DNA of 13,634 nt, from contig CAPZDM010000043.1 in the NCBI GenBank assembly GCA_948745425.1, positions 1 through 13,634 of the forward strand, given 5' to 3'. The position numbers and the translations under genes are program-made. Origin of the DNA: an uncultured Clostridia bacterium. GTDB lineage: Bacteria; Bacillota; Clostridia; TANB77; CAG-508. The notes under the pieces were generated by a model, which saw only the letters and a program-made list of their open reading frames with translations, searched no databases and had not been told where the DNA came from. The stretch's first letter is position 1, and each line of letters opens with the position of its first letter. Below, piece by piece: positions 1 to 6,824 of the stretch.

Positions 1-7
1 CATACCT

Positions 8-1240
8 ATGTGTGCCTTTAGAGCGAAGCGAGAAAGGAATGGAATTTATGATGAAAATGGAAAAAGACATTTGCCTTGGCGTTCCACAGGACTAAAAGAA
101 CGAGGTAACAAGAAACAAGCTTTAGTAGTTGCAGAACAATTAAGAGAAAAATTAGAAAAAGAATTACAATTAAAAACATTAGATAAAGCAGAAACAAACT
201 CAAATACAAATAATACAACTGATATTCTATTTATAGAGTATCTTTTTTATTGGCTAAAAATTGTACAACACACAATAGAAAGTTCTACTTTTACTTCTTA
301 TAGGCAGATTGCTAATAATCATATAAAACGATATTTTACAGAACATCCTATAAAACTAAAAGATCTAGAACCTATTCATATTCAAAACTTTTATAATGTA
401 CTAATGGAAGAATATAATTTATGTGCAAATACAGTCATTCACCATCATGCTCTTATAAGAAAATGTTTAGACTATGCCTTTAAAATGAATGTTATTGTGA
501 GTAATCCTGCTGATAAAGTTCAAAGACCTAAAAAAGTTCAATTTATTAATAGTTTCTATAATGAAAGTGAATTAAATAAGTTATTTGAAATATCTAAAAA
601 TGACTCACTAGAACTTATTATTTTGATTACTGCTTTTTATGGATTAAGACGAAGTGAAGTTTTAGGCTTACAATGGGATTCTTTTGATTTTGAAAATAAA
701 ACAATTACTATTAAACACACTATTACAATTACAAATACAGATGGTAATAATAGAAAAATTGAAGGAAAAGATAGAACAAAAAACAAGTCTAGTTATAGAA
801 CTTTGCCTTTATTTGATGATATTGCAAATATGCTTTTAGATGCAAAAGAAAAACAACAATCCTTCAAAAAATCTTTTGGTAATAGTTATAATAAAAAATA
901 TTTGAATTATGTTTTTGTTAAACCTGATGGAAATATTGTAAGACCTGACTATGTTACACAACATTTTAGTATATTGCTTGATAAAAATAATATGAGGCAT
1001 ATTCGTTTTCACGATTTAAGGCATTCTTGTGCAAGTTTATTACTTGCTAAAAATATTCCTATGAAATCGATTCAAGAGTGGCTTGGTCATTCTAATTTTT
1101 CTACTACTGCAAACTTATATGCTCATTTAGATAGTAACTCTAAAAAAATTTCTGCTAGTGTTTTAGAAGATACTTTTAAACTTACAGATAAAAAGAAAGA
1201 AAATGAAGAAAACAATTCTTCATCTTCAAATGATATTTGA
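8..1240 (+). CDS. Tyrosine recombinase / integrase, Tn916-type
   Basis: Site-specific DNA recombinase that would integrate and excise a mobile element through a covalent phosphotyrosine intermediate. The catalytic set is visible: Arg in GLRRSE (about residue 214), HDLRH (335-339), LGHSN (His 361) and the nucleophile Tyr 371 in LYAHL. An N-terminal SAM-like core-binding region covers roughly residues 70-170. The N-terminal arm-binding domain looks short: recognisable family sequence begins near YDENGKRH, only about 14 residues in, and I see no ribosome site before the ATG at 8. The true start may therefore lie left of the window, or the N-terminus may be damaged. The gene ends 4 bp from the 3' end of a tRNA-Leu encoded on the other strand, the usual place for an integrase of a tRNA-targeting element. 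Integrase class is firm; start and element identity are not. Confidence 0.93.
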   Translation: MCAFRAKRERNGIYDENGKRHLPWRSTGLKERGNKKQALVVAEQLREKLEKELQLKTLDKAETNSNTNNTTDILFIEYLFYWLKIVQHTIESSTFTSYRQIANNHIKRYFTEHPIKLKDLEPIHIQNFYNVLMEEYNLCANTVIHHHALIRKCLDYAFKMNVIVSNPADKVQRPKKVQFINSFYNESELNKLFEISKNDSLELIILITAFYGLRRSEVLGLQWDSFDFENKTITIKHTITITNTDGNNRKIEGKDRTKNKSSYRTLPLFDDIANMLLDAKEKQQSFKKSFGNSYNKKYLNYVFVKPDGNIVRPDYVTQHFSILLDKNNMRHIRFHDLRHSCASLLLAKNIPMKSIQEWLGHSNFSTTANLYAHLDSNSKKISASVLEDTFKLTDKKKENEENNSSSSNDI

Positions 1241-1244
1241 GTTA

Positions 1245-1327
1245 TGGTGTCAATGGTGGGACTCGAACCCACATGGTTTCCCGCATCATTTTGAGTGATG
1301 TGCGTATACCAATTTCGCCACATTGAC
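1245..1327 (-). tRNA. tRNA-Leu (anticodon CAA), CCA encoded
   Basis: Complete class II tRNA. The acceptor stem is 7 perfect pairs (GTCAATG with CATTGAC), discriminator A, and CCA is encoded at 1245-1247. The D arm is GCG...CGC with AATTGGTATA in the loop. The anticodon stem CATCA/TGATG encloses loop CTCAAAA, giving anticodon CAA (reads UUG). The variable arm is long and the T arm is GTGGG-TTCGAGT-CCCAC. Its 3' end faces the integrase gene 4 bp away. It differs clearly from the partial tRNA-Leu(CAA) upstream, so it is not a simple tandem copy. It may be element-borne cargo replacing the broken host gene (inference). Confidence 0.95.
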
Positions 1328-1362
1328 ATATTTTATAATATTTAAATGATTTTACAATTATG

Positions 1363-1413
1363 TTAGATATTTGTTAGATGTTGGAACTAATTTCGGCACT
1401 AGCAAATATCTAA
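1363..1413. repeat. Large inverted repeat between the two tRNA-Leu sequences
   Basis: The arms TTAGATATTTGTTAG (1363-1377) and CTAGCAAATATCTAA (1399-1413) are complementary over 15 positions with a single T/G non-Watson-Crick position, enclosing a 21-nt loop. Flanking bases (ATG... and ...ACAT) extend the pairing with one bulge. It lies between the complete tRNA and the truncated one and has no T-run that would make it a normal terminator. It could be a recombinase-binding site at the element end, a processing hairpin in the tRNA precursor, or a relic. The pairing is certain; the role is unknown. Confidence 0.6.
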
Positions 1414-1463
1414 ACATTACTATTTTCAATATATTTAGGATTTACATATTAAAAAATCCATTT

Positions 1464-1505
1464 AAATTTTGAGTCTGCCTCGTCTACCAATTCCAACATA
1501 ACGGC
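1464..1505 (-). pseudogene. 5' half of a second tRNA-Leu (CAA), broken in the anticodon arm
   Basis: Read on the minus strand this gives GCCGTTATG, a D arm TTGGAATTGGTAGACGA, and GGCAGA-CTCAAAA-TTT. That is the 5' acceptor strand, D arm, 5' anticodon stem and a CAA anticodon loop of a typical clostridial tRNA-Leu. Pairing of the anticodon stem (GCAGA) continues for three bases (TTT) and then stops. The following sequence supplies no variable arm, T arm or 3' acceptor strand. Anticodon loops are known crossover positions for tRNA-targeting tyrosine recombinases, and an integrase lies next door. Insertion at this point is the favoured cause; plain deletion is the alternative. Confidence 0.75.
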
Positions 1506-1522
1506 ATATTTTTAATGTATTT

Positions 1523-1551
1523 ATATTAACATCTTTTTTTAATTTTGTAAA
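1523..1551 (-). promoter_or_regulatory. Sigma-A promoter of the broken tRNA-Leu
   Basis: On the minus strand, TTTACA (1546-1551), a 17-bp spacer and TAATAT (1523-1528) place a start about 10 nt before the first base of the truncated tRNA. Nothing resembling a terminator lies between it and the complete tRNA-Leu, so it could drive that tRNA too. Confidence 0.55.
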
Positions 1552-1609
1552 TAGATATTTTTCGATTTTTAATATTGTAATTTTCAAAGCAAGCGATTAA
1601 TAATTATCT

Positions 1610-2089
1610 CTACCTATGATATGTTTCATTATTTGAAATTTTGAATGCTCTAAATATCTGCTCAAGCAAAAATACCCTGATTAGTTGATGTGGAAATGTC
1701 ATTTTCGAAAAACATATTTCTTCTTTTGATATGTTTATTATTTCTTCTCCTATTCCTAGAGTTCCTCCAATTACAAATGTTACTGAACTACTAATATTAG
1801 ATATTTCTTGTATTTTTTTTGAAAATTCTTCTGAAGATAGCTCTTTTCCTTTTAAGTCTAATGATATACAATATGTATCTCTCTTTATGTATGATAGCAT
1901 TTTATGTGCTTCTTTATCTTTTATGTTTTTTACTATTGTTTCACTTATTTTGTCTGGTACTTTCTCGTCTTGTACTTCTATTATATTTAAGTTACAATAT
2001 TTTGATAGTCTTTTTGAATATTCATTTATCGCTTCTCTTAAATAATTTTCTTTGATTTTTCCTACACATAATATGTTTATTGTTAGCAC
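1610..2089 (-). CDS. rlmH: 23S rRNA pseudouridine-1915 N3-methyltransferase
   Basis: SPOUT-class methyltransferase that uses S-adenosylmethionine to methylate N3 of pseudouridine 1915 in helix 69 of assembled 70S ribosomes. The start is GTG at 2089, preceded by AGGAG with 6-nt spacing. It gives 159 residues, the normal family length, beginning VLTINILCVGKIKE. The C-terminal trefoil-knot cofactor loop VTFVIGGTLGIGEE and the conserved ending ETYHR are present. An open frame runs upstream to 2245, but that extension is translated repeat DNA (2130-2252) and has no family resemblance, so I reject it. The gene is followed by the broken tRNA-Leu on the same strand. Identification is firm. Confidence 0.96.
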   Translation of the reverse strand: MLTINILCVGKIKENYLREAINEYSKRLSKYCNLNIIEVQDEKVPDKISETIVKNIKDKEAHKMLSYIKRDTYCISLDLKGKELSSEEFSKKIQEISNISSSVTFVIGGTLGIGEEIINISKEEICFSKMTFPHQLIRVFLLEQIFRAFKISNNETYHR

Positions 2090-2129
2090 TTTTGACTCCT
2101 TATTATTTTTATATTTTATTGTGATTTTT

Positions 2130-2252
2130 AACGGACGCCCATACCCAGTAAAATTCGCTTTGCGAATTTTCCATGACTCATTCGCAAAAATATAAAAGAA
2201 GAAAATGGATTCTCTTCTTTTTATATTCTTTCTCATTTCGTCCACCCCTACA
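2130..2252. repeat. Dispersed structured intergenic repeat, copy A
   Basis: Starts AACGGACGCCC and ends TCCACCCCTACA, with GGACG/CGTCC forming short inverted ends. Inside are a hairpin AAAATTCGC-TTT-GCGAATTTT and a second hairpin built from ATATAAAAGAAGA and its complement near TCTTCTTTTTATAT. It is clearly homologous along its length to 3669-3791, with differences that preserve pairing. It lies between pgi and rlmH on the minus strand and provides the false upstream extension of the rlmH frame. It resembles a small non-autonomous repeat; no coding capacity is credible. Confidence 0.8.
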
Positions 2253-2260
2253 GTTATTTT

Positions 2261-3562
2261 TTAAATTTCATATCCTGGTTTGCCAAGCAATCTAAACATA
2301 TTCTTCTTATATTCCTCTACTCCTGGTTGATTAAATGGGTTTACTCCCAGTATTTTTCCAGACATTGCACAAGCAAGTTCGAAGAAGTATATTAAGTTTC
2401 CAATTGTCGCTGCATCTAATTTTTCCATGTCTATTATTATGTTTGGTACTCCACCATTTACATGTGCTTCTATTGTTCCTTCCATTGCTTTTTTACATAC
2501 ATAATCTACTGTTTTTCCTGCTACAAAGTTCATTCCATCTAAATTGTCTTCATCTGGTTTTATTTCTATATCTACCTCTGGATTTACAACATTTATTACT
2601 GTTTCCATTAGGTTTCTTTGACCCTGTTGTATGTATTGTCCCATTGAGTGTAAGTCTGTTGTAAAGTCTACTCCTACTGGGAATATTCCTTTTTCTTCTT
2701 TTCCTTCACTTTCTCCAAATAATTGCTTCCACCATTCAACAAAATAGTGTAATTTTGGATTATAGTTTGCTAATATTTCTATTTCTTTTCCTTCATCATA
2801 TAATATATTTCTTGTTACTGCATATTGATAACATTCATTGTATTTTAAATTTGGTTCTATATATTTATTTTGTGCAATTCTTGCTCCATTCATTAGTTCA
2901 TCTATGTTTATTCCAGCAACTGCTATTGGTAATAGCCCAACCGCTGTTAAAACTGAGTATCTTCCTCCTACATTATCTGGAACTACAAAGGTTTCGTATC
3001 CTTCATCATTTGATAGTTGTTTTAATGCTCCTTTTTCCTTGTCTGTTGTTACATATATTCTTTTTCTTGCTTCTTCTAGTCCATATTTGTTTTCTAGAAA
3101 TTCCCTAAAGATTCTAAATGCAATAGCTGGCTCTGTAGTTGTTCCTGATTTTGATATTACATTTATTGATACATCTCTATCACCTATCGCTTCTATCATT
3201 TCTGCAATATATGTAGAACTTAAGTTGTTTCCTGCATAAAATATTTGTGGTTCATTTGAGTCTGAATTATAAAATCCATTGTTTAATGCTTCTATAACTG
3301 CTCTTGCTCCTAAATATGACCCCCCTATTCCTATACATACAAAAACTTTTGAGTTACTTCTTATTCTGCTTGCTGACTTTTTTATTCTCTCAAATTCCTC
3401 TTTGTCATAGCTTGTTGGTAAATTTAGCCATCCTAAAAATTCTGTTGAATCTGATGCATTTTTTCTAATTTCTTTATCTATATTTTCTACCTTTTCTTGA
3501 TATTCTACTATTTTCCTCATTTCAATTCCAGTATTCTCAAATCTTACTTTTATGTTTGACAT
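2261..3562 (-). CDS. pgi: Glucose-6-phosphate isomerase
   Basis: Cytosolic glycolytic enzyme interconverting glucose 6-phosphate and fructose 6-phosphate. The 433 residues match the short Firmicute form. Sugar isomerase (SIS) motifs are visible: VCIGIGGSYLGARAV (75-89) and VISKSGTTTEP (135-145). The family signature DNVGGRYSVLTAVG lies at about 196-209, MGQYIQQGQRN follows, and the C-terminal signature is GVNPFNQPGVEEYKKNMF. The ATG at 3562 has a GAAAGGA ribosome site at proper distance. It has its own sigma-A promoter immediately upstream. The 15-codon tail ending GKPGYEI is normal, and no damage is seen. Confidence 0.98.
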   Translation of the reverse strand: MSNIKVRFENTGIEMRKIVEYQEKVENIDKEIRKNASDSTEFLGWLNLPTSYDKEEFERIKKSASRIRSNSKVFVCIGIGGSYLGARAVIEALNNGFYNSDSNEPQIFYAGNNLSSTYIAEMIEAIGDRDVSINVISKSGTTTEPAIAFRIFREFLENKYGLEEARKRIYVTTDKEKGALKQLSNDEGYETFVVPDNVGGRYSVLTAVGLLPIAVAGINIDELMNGARIAQNKYIEPNLKYNECYQYAVTRNILYDEGKEIEILANYNPKLHYFVEWWKQLFGESEGKEEKGIFPVGVDFTTDLHSMGQYIQQGQRNLMETVINVVNPEVDIEIKPDEDNLDGMNFVAGKTVDYVCKKAMEGTIEAHVNGGVPNIIIDMEKLDAATIGNLIYFFELACAMSGKILGVNPFNQPGVEEYKKNMFRLLGKPGYEI

Positions 3563-3589
3563 TGTTTTATCATCCTTTCATTATTATAG

Positions 3590-3618
3590 TTTATATCATT
3601 TAATTTCTTTATTGTCAA
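3590..3618 (-). promoter_or_regulatory. Sigma-A promoter of pgi
   Basis: On the minus strand TTGACA (3613-3618), a 17-bp spacer and TATAAA (3590-3595) lie just upstream of the pgi ribosome site, giving a leader of only about 20 nt. Confidence 0.75.
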
Positions 3619-3668
3619 TTGGATTTTTATTGTCTACATAGTAATTTTAATGAGTATTGTTCAATGTG

Positions 3669-3791
3669 AACGGACGCCCTGTAAAATTTGCTTTGCAAAT
3701 TTTTCATGTTTCGTTCGCAAAAATATAAAAAAAGAAAATGAATTTTCTAATTTTTATATTTTTTCTCACTGTACCAAAGGGCGCCCCTACA
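3669..3791. repeat. Dispersed structured intergenic repeat, copy B
   Basis: Starts AACGGACGCCC and ends GGGCGCCCCTACA, homologous to copy A at 2130-2252. The first hairpin is AAAATTTGC-TTT-GCAAATTTT; compared with copy A one C-G pair has become T-A on both sides, a compensatory change. The second hairpin pairs AATATAAAAA with TTTTTATATT. It lies between pgi and the small Cys-rich gene. The open frame crossing it on plus (3650-3955) is a by-product of the repeat and of the antisense of the small gene. Confidence 0.8.
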
Positions 3792-3813
3792 TTTATGTTG
3801 TATTGTTTACAGC

Positions 3814-3987
3814 TTATCTTCCACAACAACCAAAGTTTGTAAATAGTAATAGGAATATTATTATGAAAAATAGTATTTCAGAATCTCCACAACAACAATT
3901 TCCACCAAATAAATTTCCTAATCCTCCACAGCATCCACATCCATTATTATTTTGATTACATCCACAATTTCTTTGCTCTTCTGGCAT
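3814..3987 (-). CDS. Small Cys/Gly/Asn-rich single-span membrane protein
   Basis: The protein has 57 residues. The N-terminal two thirds (8-34) is rich in Cys, Gly and Asn (CGC, CGCCGG, NCCCGD). It is followed by one hydrophobic span (about 37-50, ILFFIIIFLLLF) and a short tail with CCGR. I chose ATG at 3987 because GGAGG sits 9 nt before it; the GTG three codons upstream abuts that site. Small proteins of this build are common in clostridial spore formers and are often spore-associated, but no specific family is recognised here. The cysteines could bind metal or cross-link. The coding call rests on the strong ribosome site and non-random composition. Confidence 0.75.
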   Translation of the reverse strand: MPEEQRNCGCNQNNNGCGCCGGLGNLFGGNCCCGDSEILFFIIIFLLLFTNFGCCGR

Positions 3988-4024
3988 AAATATCACCCTC
4001 CTTCAAATTTTCATATAATATACT

Positions 4025-4188
4025 ATGAACGTTCATAAATATATGCTACAATTTATTTGAAATTTTTAGTAGGCGTGAGAAATTTACATAGTAAATTTCA
4101 CTCGCATTTTAAGCCTGCTATATTTCATAGTAATAAATCTATGAACATTTACAAATATATGCTACAATTTATTTGAAATTTTTAGTAG
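4025..4188. repeat. 48-bp direct repeat flanking a palindromic hairpin
   Basis: Copies at 4025-4072 and 4141-4188 differ at only three positions, all near their left end, and share ATATATGCTACAATTTATTTG within them. Weaker similarity extends about 20 bp further left of each. Between them is a hairpin (roughly 4073-4115) with near-complementary arms around AAATTTAC-ATA-GTAAATTT and outer AGTAGGC...GCCTGCT. This fills most of the 354-bp gap between the small Cys-rich gene and the U32 gene. It looks like a short insertion with a duplicated flank, or a tandem duplication. Confidence 0.75.
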
Positions 4189-4217
4189 TGTAATATAATA
4201 ATTATTTATATCTTAAA

Positions 4218-4247
4218 TTGTAATAAAATATTTTTTTGTGATATAAT
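4218..4247 (+). promoter_or_regulatory. Probable promoter of the U32 gene
   Basis: A perfect TATAAT (4242-4247) is preceded at 18 bp by TTGTAA (4218-4223). It would give a leader of about 90 nt before the ATG at 4342. Confidence 0.5.
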
Positions 4248-4265
4248 ATAGAACGTAAATAATAC

Positions 4266-4360
4266 AAAGGAGTTAATGTTGAAAAATAATTGATAACAAT
4301 TCTTTTCCAACCTAAGTTTGTGCCTTAGAAAGGAATTAAATATGAAAAATAATATAGAAC
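4266..4360 (+). promoter_or_regulatory. Leader with a duplicated translation-start segment
   Basis: AAAGGAGTTAATGTTGAAAA (from 4266) closely resembles AAAGGAATTAAATATGAAAA (from 4329), the real start of the U32 gene; both continue TAAT. The upstream copy offers a ribosome site and TTG-AAA-AAT-AAT-TGA (4279-4293), a five-codon frame whose first residues equal the real protein start (M-K-N-N). A short hairpin AATTG-ATAA-CAATT overlaps its end. It may be a decoy or upstream mini-frame, or just duplication debris. Confidence 0.45.
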
Positions 4361-6759
4361 TTTTGTGCCCTGTCGGCAATTTTGATTGTTTAAAAGCTGC
4401 TGTTCAAAATGGTGCAAATGCAGTTTATTTAGGTGCATCTAATTTTAGTGCTAGAGCAAGTGCAACAAACTTTGATCTTAATGAGCTTAAACAAGCAGTA
4501 GAATATGCTCATGTTAGAGATGTTAAAGTTCATCTTGCACTAAATACTTTAATTAAAAACGATGAGTTAGAAAATGCTTTATCTTTAGCAAGTTATGCCT
4601 ATGAAATTGGTGTTGATGCCATAATAGTTCAAGATTTGGGACTTGCTAAGATATTAATTAAAAGTTTTCCAAAGCTTCCTATTCATGCTAGTACCCAAAT
4701 GACTATTCATAATCTAGAAGGTGTCGTAGAAGCTGAACGATTAGGTTTTTCTAGAGTTATTTTGTCTCGTGAACTTTCTCTAGAGGAAATTAATTATATA
4801 TGTAGAAATTCAGATATTGAAGTTGAGTGTTTTGTTCATGGTGCACTTTGTATTTCATATTCTGGTCAATGCTTATTTTCTAGTATGGTTGGTGGACGTT
4901 CTGCCAATCGTGGTAAATGTGCTCAGGCTTGCCGTCTTCCATATGAATTATTGGAGGATAATGAAAAGGTTATAGATAAGGGGTATTTATTGAGTCCTCG
5001 AGATTTATGTGGTTTAGATAATCTCGGAACTCTTATTGAGGCTGGTGTTGCTTCTTTAAAAGTTGAAGGTAGATTGAAAAGTCCTGAATATGTTGCAACC
5101 GTTACTAGAATTTACAGAAAGTATATCGATTTATATTTAATCAATGGAAGTTTCAATGTTGATGAACAAGATCGTATAGATTTGCTTCAAGTTTTTAATA
5201 GAGGTGGCTTTTCTTCTGGGCATCTTAATGAATTGCCTAATAGGGATTTAGTATTTAAAGATAAGTCAAATAATATGGGAATATATATAGGAAATGTAGC
5301 AAATTTTGATTCTAGTAAAGGTCATGTAAAATTAAATCTTGCAGACTCAATTGAGATTGGAGATACAATTACTTTTGAAAAGGAAAATACCAGATATACT
5401 GTTTCTGAATTAATGATTGGAAATTCTAATATTCGTAAAGGTTCTATGGGTCAAATAGTTACTATAGGAAGAATGAAGGGGAATATTCATTTAAGTGATA
5501 AGATTTATAAGTTATCTAGTAAATCTCTTTCTAAACTTGCTATAGATAGTTATGAAAATGTTGAGAATAAGAAAATCCCTTTATCTTGTAAAATTACCGT
5601 TAATAAGGACTCCCCTATCACAGTGAAAGTTAAGCCTATAAATCCTTCTAGCAATTATCAAGATATTATTATAAATATTACATCTGATATTTATCCTGTT
5701 GCTTCAATTAATCAACCTATTAGTGAGGCAAAAATTGTTGAGCAATTTAAGAGAACTGGAAATACACCTTTTGAGTTTTCTAAATTTAGCATAGATTTAG
5801 ATGAAAATTTATACATTCCTAAAGTATCAAGTTTAAATTCTTTAAGACGTGATGTTCTTAAGGAATTAGAAAATTCTGTTATAAAGCGTTCTATTAGAGT
5901 TCCAACAGAATTAAAACTCAAAAATGTCCAAAAGGAGATGTCTATTTCAAAGCCTAAGAATAAGAATATTTCTCTTCTTTTAAATGTATTAAATTTGGAT
6001 TTTGATTATAATGATTTACAAGATGTTTGCCGTGTTTATATTCCTATTAAATATTTTACAACTCCAAAATATGAGCAGATATTAAATACTATTACTTCTA
6101 AGTTTAGTACATACATATATATGCCAACTATTACTAAAACAAATTATAAGAATATTTTTATGAATTTCATTTCTTCAGCATTGTCTAAGTATAAGATTAA
6201 AGGCTTTGTTATTTCTAATTTATCAATGTTTACATTGTTAAAAGAATTTAAGAATGATTATGATTTTGTTGGTAATTATACTTTAAATGTCTTTAATGAT
6301 TATACTGCAAGTGAATTGAATAATTTGGGACTTTCTACTATTACTTTATCACCAGAGCTAAATAAACTAGATATTGAAAATATATGTAATGGTATTTCTT
6401 CTGAATTAATTGTTTATGGAAATACTCCTCTTATGAATATTAAGTATTGCTTGTTTGGTACTTCTAATCAATGTTATCCTGAATGTTCTAATAGATGTAA
6501 TTCTAGTCACAAATATTATTTGAAAGACCGAATGGGATTTTCAATGAGGGTTATTCCTGATAATGTTCAAACTATTTCTACTATTTATAATGCTAAGATT
6601 ACTTCTCTTGCTTGCTCTGATTTTAATATTGATTTTGCTAGAATTGATATTATTGATGAAGATATTGATAATATTAATCATATTATTGAAATAGTTAAAA
6701 GTGGAAAACGACTAGAAGGGTATGACTATACTAATGGAAACATTAATCGCCAAATTTAA
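4342..6759 (+). CDS. U32 family protein, RlhA-like 23S rRNA hydroxylase candidate
   Basis: The protein has 805 residues and starts at ATG 4342 behind AAAGGA; the TTG frame upstream is leader. The N-terminal half is a U32 peptidase domain with family signature ECFVHGALC...SGQC (Glu 162 to Cys 177) followed by GRSANRGKCAQACR (186-198). Conserved Cys 170, 177, 193 and 197 are candidate iron-sulphur ligands. The family includes RlhA and TrhP in E. coli, which hydroxylate 23S rRNA C2501 and tRNA U34 and depend on prephenate and iron-sulphur assembly; older annotation calls it collagenase-like protease. The long C-terminal part has a second Cys group (QCYPECSNRC, about residues 711-720), matching the extended Firmicute version. 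An rRNA-modification role fits its neighbour, a pseudouridine synthase, but the exact substrate is inferred. Confidence 0.9.
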   Translation: MKNNIELLCPVGNFDCLKAAVQNGANAVYLGASNFSARASATNFDLNELKQAVEYAHVRDVKVHLALNTLIKNDELENALSLASYAYEIGVDAIIVQDLGLAKILIKSFPKLPIHASTQMTIHNLEGVVEAERLGFSRVILSRELSLEEINYICRNSDIEVECFVHGALCISYSGQCLFSSMVGGRSANRGKCAQACRLPYELLEDNEKVIDKGYLLSPRDLCGLDNLGTLIEAGVASLKVEGRLKSPEYVATVTRIYRKYIDLYLINGSFNVDEQDRIDLLQVFNRGGFSSGHLNELPNRDLVFKDKSNNMGIYIGNVANFDSSKGHVKLNLADSIEIGDTITFEKENTRYTVSELMIGNSNIRKGSMGQIVTIGRMKGNIHLSDKIYKLSSKSLSKLAIDSYENVENKKIPLSCKITVNKDSPITVKVKPINPSSNYQDIIINITSDIYPVASINQPISEAKIVEQFKRTGNTPFEFSKFSIDLDENLYIPKVSSLNSLRRDVLKELENSVIKRSIRVPTELKLKNVQKEMSISKPKNKNISLLLNVLNLDFDYNDLQDVCRVYIPIKYFTTPKYEQILNTITSKFSTYIYMPTITKTNYKNIFMNFISSALSKYKIKGFVISNLSMFTLLKEFKNDYDFVGNYTLNVFNDYTASELNNLGLSTITLSPELNKLDIENICNGISSELIVYGNTPLMNIKYCLFGTSNQCYPECSNRCNSSHKYYLKDRMGFSMRVIPDNVQTISTIYNAKITSLACSDFNIDFARIDIIDEDIDNINHIIEIVKSGKRLEGYDYTNGNINRQI

Positions 6760-6790
6760 AAAGAATTGCCAACTAACAATTCTTTTTAAA
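6755..6790 (+). terminator. Terminator after the U32 gene
   Basis: A perfect 14-bp stem, TTTAAAAAGAATTG with CAATTCTTTTTAAA, encloses an 8-nt loop; the stem begins at the stop codon and ends in a T-run. It separates this gene from the downstream pseudouridine synthase. Confidence 0.8.
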
Positions 6791-6824
6791 TTATATATAT
6801 AATAAGGAGGAGTAATAGTTAAAG

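Noticed and set aside
1361..1415. Integron attC-like site (GTTAGAT ... ATCTAAAC)
   Set aside because: The core-like ends are in the wrong order for an attC site and one has an extra base; no integron integrase or cassette is present.
2090..2245. N-terminal extension of rlmH from an upstream start
   Set aside because: It encodes the dispersed repeat, has no family similarity, and a GTG with a good ribosome site gives the normal 159-residue protein.
1731..3239. Several long plus-strand open frames opposite rlmH and pgi
   Set aside because: They are antisense to firmly identified genes, with biased Leu/Phe-rich translations and no ribosome sites.
3650..3955. 101-codon open frame on plus
   Set aside because: It covers repeat copy B and the antisense of the small Cys-rich gene, and has no ribosome site.
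4248..4341. Riboswitch or T-box in the U32 leader
   Set aside because: At about 90 nt it has no T-box sequence, no terminator/antiterminator pair and no recognisable aptamer core; a duplicated start region explains it better.
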